From an uncultured Micrococcales bacterium (GTDB lineage: Bacteria; Actinomycetota; Actinomycetes; Actinomycetales; Microbacteriaceae): a stretch of DNA of 64,000 nt. The translations under genes and the position numbers were made by a program. Positions 59,077 to 64,000 of this stretch are shown here, in pieces. A model generated the notes under the pieces. The model was given only the letters and a program-made list of their open reading frames with translations, did no database searches and was not told the DNA's origin. How positions within the stretch are numbered: the first letter of the stretch is position 1; the number at the start of each line of letters is the position of its first letter. The DNA lies in contig CAIVWH010000018.1 in the NCBI GenBank assembly GCA_903909605.1, positions 1 to 64,000 on the forward strand. Reading direction: 5' to 3'.

Positions 59077-60494
59077 CCGCGCAGATGAGCCTGAGTCTTT
59101 ACGACTCGAAGCGTCAGCAAAAAGTTGCGTTCAACCCAATCGCCTCGGGCAAGGTTGGCATTTACGTTTGCGGCCCGACCGTGCAGAGCGAACCACACGC
59201 TGGCCACCTTCGCAGCGCTCTGGTCTACGACTTTTTTAGCAACTGGATGAGAGCCCTCGGCTACGACGTGACGCTGGTTCGCAACGTCACCGACATCGAC
59301 GACAAGATTCTCGACAACGCTGCTGCGCAAGGCACCCAGTGGCAGTCGCTCGCTAAGTCGATGCACGCATCCTTCAATGAGGCATACGCCAAGATCGGTA
59401 TCGCGGCCCCGAGCATCGAGCCGCTTGCCACCGAGCACATCGACGGCATGCAGCGCATCATCTCGTTGCTGATCGAGCGCGGACACGCCTATCAGGCCAC
59501 CGATGGCTCGGCGAATGTCTACTTTGATTCGGCCAGCTGGCCTGCCTATGGCGAGCTCACCAATCAAAAACTTGCCGACATGGATGGCGAAGATGCGATG
59601 ATCGGCAAAAAGGCGGCCCACGACTTTGCGCTCTGGAAAGCGCACAAGCCAGTGGAGCCTGAGAGCGCTGCGTGGCAGTCTCCGTGGGGGCTTGGTCGCC
59701 CAGGCTGGCACATCGAGTGCAGCGCGATGTCGACTGAGGCGCTTGGCTCACACTTCGACATTCATGGTGGCGGAATCGACCTGAGATTCCCACATCACGA
59801 GAATGAACTTGCTCAGTCGCGTGCAGCTGGATTCGAATATGCCAACCACTGGGTGCACAACGGCCTGGTGAACGCTAACGGCACCAAGATGTCGAAGTCG
59901 CTTGGCAACTTTGTCTCGGCAGCCGACCTGTTTGCTCAAGACCCCCGTGGTCTTGCGGTGCGATACTACTTGCTCACCGCGCATTACCGCGCCAACCTCG
60001 AGTACCACGACGGCATTCTGGCCGAGGCTCGCGCCAACATCGATCGAATCGAAACCTTCCTTCGACGTTGCAGCGAATTCTTTAGCGCAACCATTGACGA
60101 GTCAGCAACCTTGCCTGCGCACATGCACTGGTTGGGCGACGACTTTGTTGCCGCGATGAACGACGATCTGAACGTACCAGCCGCACTAGCCGTGCTGCAC
60201 GAGAGCATTCGCGAAGGCAATGCGGCAATCGACCGAGAAGACCTTGGCAACATCGAGCAGTCGATGGTTCGAGTAGTTTCCATCTTGAACATTTTGAACA
60301 TCAACCCGATGGCTACGCACTGGCGCAAACGCGTTTCAGTCGATGCCGCCAAGGTTGAGCAACTAATCGCACAGCGCAACGAAGCGCGTGCACGAAAAGA
60401 CTTCGCGGCGGCAGACGCCATCCGTGATGAATTGACCAGGATGGGCGTCACAATTGAAGACGCCGCCGACAAAACGCATTGGAGTGCTGACTAA
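59073..60494 (+). CDS. cysS: Cysteinyl-tRNA synthetase
   Basis: The 473-residue class I enzyme has the HIGH-type motif PHAGHLRSALVYD, zinc ligands in VCGPTV and WHIECSAM, and KMSKS (TKMSKSLGN). It charges tRNA-Cys. The GTG start overlaps the ispDF stop (GTGA); an ATG 12 bases further is an alternative. Its TAA shares one base with the next ATG. Confidence 0.97.
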   Translation: MTAQMSLSLYDSKRQQKVAFNPIASGKVGIYVCGPTVQSEPHAGHLRSALVYDFFSNWMRALGYDVTLVRNVTDIDDKILDNAAAQGTQWQSLAKSMHASFNEAYAKIGIAAPSIEPLATEHIDGMQRIISLLIERGHAYQATDGSANVYFDSASWPAYGELTNQKLADMDGEDAMIGKKAAHDFALWKAHKPVEPESAAWQSPWGLGRPGWHIECSAMSTEALGSHFDIHGGGIDLRFPHHENELAQSRAAGFEYANHWVHNGLVNANGTKMSKSLGNFVSAADLFAQDPRGLAVRYYLLTAHYRANLEYHDGILAEARANIDRIETFLRRCSEFFSATIDESATLPAHMHWLGDDFVAAMNDDLNVPAALAVLHESIREGNAAIDREDLGNIEQSMVRVVSILNILNINPMATHWRKRVSVDAAKVEQLIAQRNEARARKDFAAADAIRDELTRMGVTIEDAADKTHWSAD

Positions 60495-61720
60495 TGGCCA
60501 AACTAGGACGCCCGGGAGCCGCTAAGGGCAAAAAGGGAGCAACCAAGGGAACCGGTGGAAACAACAAGCGCCGACTCGAGGGCAAGGGCCCGACCCCCAA
60601 GGCCGAGGATCGCAAGAACCACAAGGCCTACAAGGCCAAGGAGCTTCGTGCGCGCAGCGAGGCAAAGCACGGCAAGCCGGTTCGTGGGGCCTCTGCCGCT
60701 GCGGCAAAGCCCGGTGCTCGCGCCGCTGCGGGGGCTACTCGCTCAGCTGCAGGCGCTAGTCGCTCAGCTGCAGGCGCAACCCGTTCGACGGCAGGGGCGA
60801 CTCGAGGTGCAGCCGAGGCTCGCACTCCGCGGCCAACCAGCCGCTCGGCAAACAAGACCGTCGGCAAGGGCGTAAAGCCTGTTGCTCGTCGCGGTGAGTT
60901 CCTCGCCCCGAGTGCTCGCACAGCCGGCAATGCCGGGGCCGCCAAGCGCTCGGGTGCACGAGTCACTAAGGCCGAGAACGCCAGCGAAGTTCTTTCTGGC
61001 CGCAACTCGGTGCTCGAGGCATTGCGTGCGAAGGTTCCGGCAACTGCGCTCTACATCGCCCAGCGAATCGAAATGGATGACCGCGTCAAAGAGGCCCTCC
61101 TAATCGCCAACGCGCGCAATCTTCCGATCAGCGAAGTAACTCGCCCAGAGATCGATCGCTTGACCGGCTTCGACTCGGTGCACCAGGGCATCGCGCTCGC
61201 GACTCCGCCTTACTCGTATGCGCACCCGCAAGAACTTCTCGACACAATCCTCGGTCGCGGTCAGACTCCACTGATTGTTGCGCTCGATGGCATCACCGAC
61301 CCACGAAACCTCGGAGCCATCATCCGTTCGGTTGCGGCATTTGGTGGCCAGGGCGTGATTGTTCCCCAACGTCGTTCGACCGGTGTGACCGCGGCCGCCT
61401 GGAAAACTTCGGCAGGCGCGGCCGCGCGCATCCCGGTTGCATTGGCTGCAAACCTCACGGCAACGCTCAAGGAATACAAAAAGCGTGGGCTTTTCGTTGT
61501 CGGTCTCGACGGTGGTGGCGACATGGATCTGCACGACTTCAAACTCGGCACCGAGCCGTTGGTCATCGTGGTCGGCAGCGAGGGCAAGGGCCTATCGCGT
61601 TTGGTGCAGGAGAACTGTCACGCTGTAGTTTCGATTCCAATCAGCGCCTCGACCGAGTCGCTCAACGCCGGAATCGCCGCCAGCGTTGCGCTCTACGAAA
61701 TCTCGAAGCGTCGCGCCTAA
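60494..61720 (+). CDS. rlmB: 23S rRNA Gm2251 2'-O-methyltransferase (RlmB), with a long repetitive basic N-terminus
   Basis: The 408-residue protein has a C-terminal SpoU domain (about residues 165-408): SGRNSVLEALR, then motifs NLGAIIRSVAAFGGQG, VVGSEGKGLSRL and SIPISASTESLNAGIAASVALYE. The first 160 residues are rich in Lys/Arg/Ala/Gly, with four imperfect 7-residue repeats (AAGATRS-type). RlmB methylates the ribosomal P loop. It is the last gene of the carD unit. Confidence 0.94.
   Translation: MAKLGRPGAAKGKKGATKGTGGNNKRRLEGKGPTPKAEDRKNHKAYKAKELRARSEAKHGKPVRGASAAAAKPGARAAAGATRSAAGASRSAAGATRSTAGATRGAAEARTPRPTSRSANKTVGKGVKPVARRGEFLAPSARTAGNAGAAKRSGARVTKAENASEVLSGRNSVLEALRAKVPATALYIAQRIEMDDRVKEALLIANARNLPISEVTRPEIDRLTGFDSVHQGIALATPPYSYAHPQELLDTILGRGQTPLIVALDGITDPRNLGAIIRSVAAFGGQGVIVPQRRSTGVTAAAWKTSAGAAARIPVALAANLTATLKEYKKRGLFVVGLDGGGDMDLHDFKLGTEPLVIVVGSEGKGLSRLVQENCHAVVSIPISASTESLNAGIAASVALYEISKRRA
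60724..60813 (+). repeat. In-frame heptapeptide repeats in RlmB N-terminus
   Basis: About 90 bases encode four consecutive imperfect AAGATRS/AAGASRS/TAGATRG units (GCTCAGCTGCAGGCGC-like bases recur). The repeat unit is 21 bases and could vary in copy number by slippage. Confidence 0.8.
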
Positions 61721-61751
61721 GCCAACTCTTGTCTGGCGGCCAAGCCAACTG

Positions 61752-63065
61752 CTAGACCAGATCGCGCCAGTCGGGCAGATTGTCTTCGTCGTCTTCTGCC
61801 ACGATTAGGCCGGTAGGCACGGCATCCGGCATCGTGATAATTCCCGAGGTAGCGGGCTCCAAAAAGGTTTCCTCATCGCGTCGATTCACTAGGATCTCAT
61901 TCACGTAGGCCTGAACGGCCTCGAGCAGGGGAATTCCGTGATCGACCTTCTCGGCCATGTACCAGCGGTGTTCCAGCACCTGGTGGAAGATTTCCGCAGG
62001 CTCTAGCTTGCCGCGCAGGTCTGGCGGAATGGCGCCGATCACAGGCTCGAACACCTTGCTCATCCACTCGTGAGCCAGCATCTCTTCATCCGCGCCGGGT
62101 CTTTGATGCTTCAGCCGGTATTCGTCAATTGAGTTGAGCAGGCGACGAGCCTGGTTTTCTTCAACATCGAGGCCGGATAGCTGAAGCAGGCGGCGGGCGT
62201 GATGGCCCGAGTCAACCACCTTTGGCTGAATCTTCACCTTGTTGCCGGCTGAGTCTGCTCGAATCGCCAGCTCACCCACGTCGAATCCCAACTCGTTGAG
62301 TTTCTGAATTCTGCGGCTGATCTTCCAACGTTCATTACTTTCGAAAACTTCTTCGCCGGTGATGACCTGCCAGAGCTGTTCATACTTGTCGACAATGCGT
62401 TGCGAAATCTCGACCGGGTTTACCCCGGCGTGTGCGTTGCCACTGGCAACTAAATCCATCAGCTCGCCTGCGATATTTACTCGCGCGATTTCGAGGTCGT
62501 TGTCGCGTTGCCCCTGCGATAGCCCAGTCTCGTAAAGTTGCCCGGTTTCGGCATCAACCAGATAGGCCGCAAACGCACCGGCATCTCGGCGAAAAAGCGT
62601 ATTGGAGAGCGAAACGTCTCCCCAGAAAAACCCGACATTGTGCAGTCGAACCAGCAGAAGCGCGAGTGCATCGACCAATCGTTTTGCAGTTTCAGGTCGC
62701 AACCCCTGCGACCACATGGCTCGATAGGGCAGTGAAAATTTGAGGTGGCGGGTGACCAGCGCGGCCATCAGTTCTTCGCCCTTTTCATCCGTGCGCTTTC
62801 GAACCACGGCGAATGGTTCAACACATGGAATGCCGAGGCGGCCAAGTGACTGCAGCAATTCGAACTCGCGGCGAGCAAGCTCGGGCAGCGTCTCTTTGAT
62901 TGCGATTACATAGTCGTTCAGGTGCGCAAAGCGCACAATGTGGCGGCTAAGCCCCTTTGGCAGGGCGGCAATGTTCTCGGCGGGCCAGGCCTCTAATGGC
63001 AACTGCCACGGCAGATCCAGGAGTGCTGGCTCTACCGTGGCAGCTGTGATGTCTAGTTGTGACAA
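61752..63065 (-). CDS. DUF4032 protein (lipopolysaccharide-kinase-like fold)
   Basis: The 437-residue protein has a kinase-like N-half: YVIAIKETLPELARREFELLQSL (ATP-binding Lys, partly quoted), LARLHNVGFFWGDVSLSNTLF (catalytic loop, GDVSLSN with a lipid-kinase-like aspartate), and YLVDAETGQL (metal-binding Asp). This is the DUF4032 family, typical of Actinobacteria and usually beside the UgpC-type ABC ATPase, as here. The substrate is unknown. It is the gene after rlmB, on the opposite strand. Confidence 0.9.
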   Translation of the reverse strand: MSQLDITAATVEPALLDLPWQLPLEAWPAENIAALPKGLSRHIVRFAHLNDYVIAIKETLPELARREFELLQSLGRLGIPCVEPFAVVRKRTDEKGEELMAALVTRHLKFSLPYRAMWSQGLRPETAKRLVDALALLLVRLHNVGFFWGDVSLSNTLFRRDAGAFAAYLVDAETGQLYETGLSQGQRDNDLEIARVNIAGELMDLVASGNAHAGVNPVEISQRIVDKYEQLWQVITGEEVFESNERWKISRRIQKLNELGFDVGELAIRADSAGNKVKIQPKVVDSGHHARRLLQLSGLDVEENQARRLLNSIDEYRLKHQRPGADEEMLAHEWMSKVFEPVIGAIPPDLRGKLEPAEIFHQVLEHRWYMAEKVDHGIPLLEAVQAYVNEILVNRRDEETFLEPATSGIITMPDAVPTGLIVAEDDEDNLPDWRDLV

Positions 63066-63071
63066 AGTGCC

Positions 63072-64000
63072 TTAGTTGATGCGGTCGCCCGACTCGGCGT
63101 CGAACAGGTGAACGATCGCCTCGCCCGATGGCTTCAAGAAAATCTTGTCGCCGTGCATTGGGTGGTTACGAGCGTCAACGCGCGATACGACGTCGGTGCT
63201 GGTGCCCTGCACATCGGTGTTGCCGTAGAGGTAACCGTCTGAGCCGAGCTCTTCGATTACGTCGACAGCAACCGGGATGCCCTTCGACTTGTCGACGTCA
63301 AGGTTCTCTGGACGCAGGCCGACAACGATGGTGTCTCCCTTTGCCTTGTTCAGGATGGCGTTGGTGATTGGAATCACAACGTTTCCGAACTGAGCGCCGC
63401 CGTCAACCTTCTTCAAGGTGAGCAGGTTCATGGCTGGCGAACCGATGAAGCCAGCAACGAACAGGTTGTTTGGCTTCTCGTAGAGTGCACGTGGAGTGTC
63501 CACCTGCTGAAGAACGCCGTCCTTCATGACTGCAACGCGGTCACCCATGGTCATTGCCTCGACCTGGTCGTGAGTTACGTAGACAGTGGTAACTCCGAGG
63601 CGACGCTGCAGCGAGGCGATCTGAGTACGGGTCTGAACACGAAGCTTCGCATCCAAGTTTGATAGTGGCTCATCCATGAGGAAGACCTGTGGCTTACGCA
63701 CGATTGCGCGACCCATTGCTACACGCTGGCGCTGACCACCCGAAAGTGCCTTTGGCTTGCGTGATAGGTATGGCTCGAGGTCGAGCAGCTTGGCAGCCTC
63801 GAGAACACGCTCTGCGCGCTCTTCCTTGCTTACGCCGGCGATCTTCAGAGCGAAGCCCATGTTCTCTGCCACGGTCATGTGTGGGTAGAGAGCGTAGTTC
63901 TGGAACACCATTGCGATGTCGCGGTCTTTTGGTGGAACGTCTGTGACGTCGCGGTCGCCGATGCGAATGTGTCCTTCGTTGACCTCTTCAAGTCCTGCAA
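63072..64000 (-). CDS. Sugar ABC transporter ATPase (MalK/UgpC/MsiK-like), 5' truncated
   Basis: 309 residues of a solute importer ATPase are readable; the start and Walker A lie beyond the right edge. Visible are the Q-loop MVFQNYALYPHMTVAENMGF, the LSGGQRQRVAMGRAIV signature, Walker B FLMDEPLSNLDAKLR, the H-loop YVTHDQVEAMTMGDR and a C-terminal TOBE domain beginning near IVVGLRPENLDVDKS. Such shared ATPases energise several sugar importers. The stop is six bases before the DUF4032 gene in the same direction. Confidence 0.95.
   Translation of the reverse strand, partial: AGLEEVNEGHIRIGDRDVTDVPPKDRDIAMVFQNYALYPHMTVAENMGFALKIAGVSKEERAERVLEAAKLLDLEPYLSRKPKALSGGQRQRVAMGRAIVRKPQVFLMDEPLSNLDAKLRVQTRTQIASLQRRLGVTTVYVTHDQVEAMTMGDRVAVMKDGVLQQVDTPRALYEKPNNLFVAGFIGSPAMNLLTLKKVDGGAQFGNVVIPITNAILNKAKGDTIVVGLRPENLDVDKSKGIPVAVDVIEELGSDGYLYGNTDVQGTSTDVVSRVDARNHPMHGDKIFLKPSGEAIVHLFDAESGDRIN

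Noticed and set aside
1..64000. CRISPR arrays, insertion sequences, prophage or defence islands
   Set aside because: No repeated spacer pattern, transposase, integrase or nuclease/toxin module was found; the genes are core-type with uniform composition.

Overview
The window reads as a compact, gene-dense chromosome segment of a high-GC (roughly mid-50s percent by eye) Actinobacterium. CarD, RegX3/SenX3, an orphan GlnR-type regulator, DUF4244/TadE-like pilus proteins, a 6C RNA, DUF4177, DUF4032 and a fused IspDF point to Actinomycetota, most likely Microbacteriaceae. The small gene sizes, start/stop overlaps and very short spacers fit a streamlined (for example freshwater 'Luna'-type) member; that placement is inference. 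No insertion sequences, prophage genes, CRISPR arrays or rRNA were seen. Two tRNAs (Thr-CGU, Lys-UUU) are present.

Layout. 1-10,000: end of recR, the lysC-asd pair (with a probable internal start for the LysC beta chain), a small lipoprotein, a metallophosphoesterase facing a bifunctional PASTA penicillin-binding protein, DUF4177-RidA, an acetyltransferase and acetyl-CoA synthetase. 10,015-13,006: a 6C non-coding RNA upstream of a miniature Tad/Flp pilus locus (TadA ATPase, a fused TadB-TadC, DUF4244 pilin-like, TadE, TadE-like). 13,017-18,989: topA, tmk, holB and a secreted alpha/beta-hydrolase. This order resembles the mycobacterial acs/6C/tad/topA/holB neighbourhood. 19,046-28,524: tRNA-Thr, LysE exporter, metal P-type ATPase with a MarR gene, a beta-CASP nuclease, two DacB-type carboxypeptidases around aspartase, and CopC. 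28,545-34,017: CaCA-type exchanger, an unrecognised protein, PitA phosphate transporter with a small membrane protein, and a CoA-transferase. 34,060-41,634: an OafA-type acyltransferase and a complete peptide ABC importer. 41,672-49,427: FKBP, tRNA-Lys, EamA, SDR, NUDIX-SixA fusion, polyphosphate kinase and a GlnR-like regulator. 49,469-56,756: nitrobindin, YgfZ, FUSC, a methyltransferase, phosphoglycerate mutase, PhoU and SenX3-RegX3. 56,796-64,000: CarD, IspDF, CysS, RlmB, DUF4032 and the C-terminal part of a sugar ABC ATPase.

A phosphate theme links distant genes. PitA, PPK, PhoU, SenX3 and RegX3 all lie here, and both pitA and phoU are preceded by three 11-nt-spaced GTT-type direct repeats that look like PHO boxes. 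SenX3 has no transmembrane segment. A second theme is leaderless transcription: many starts lie 6-7 nt after a TANNNT-type -10 hexamer. The best candidates for follow-up are the 6C RNA/Tad locus, the TadB-TadC fusion, the soluble SenX3 with its PHO boxes, and the unrecognised protein at 29,786-31,123. I found no clear new defence, toxin or biosynthetic system.
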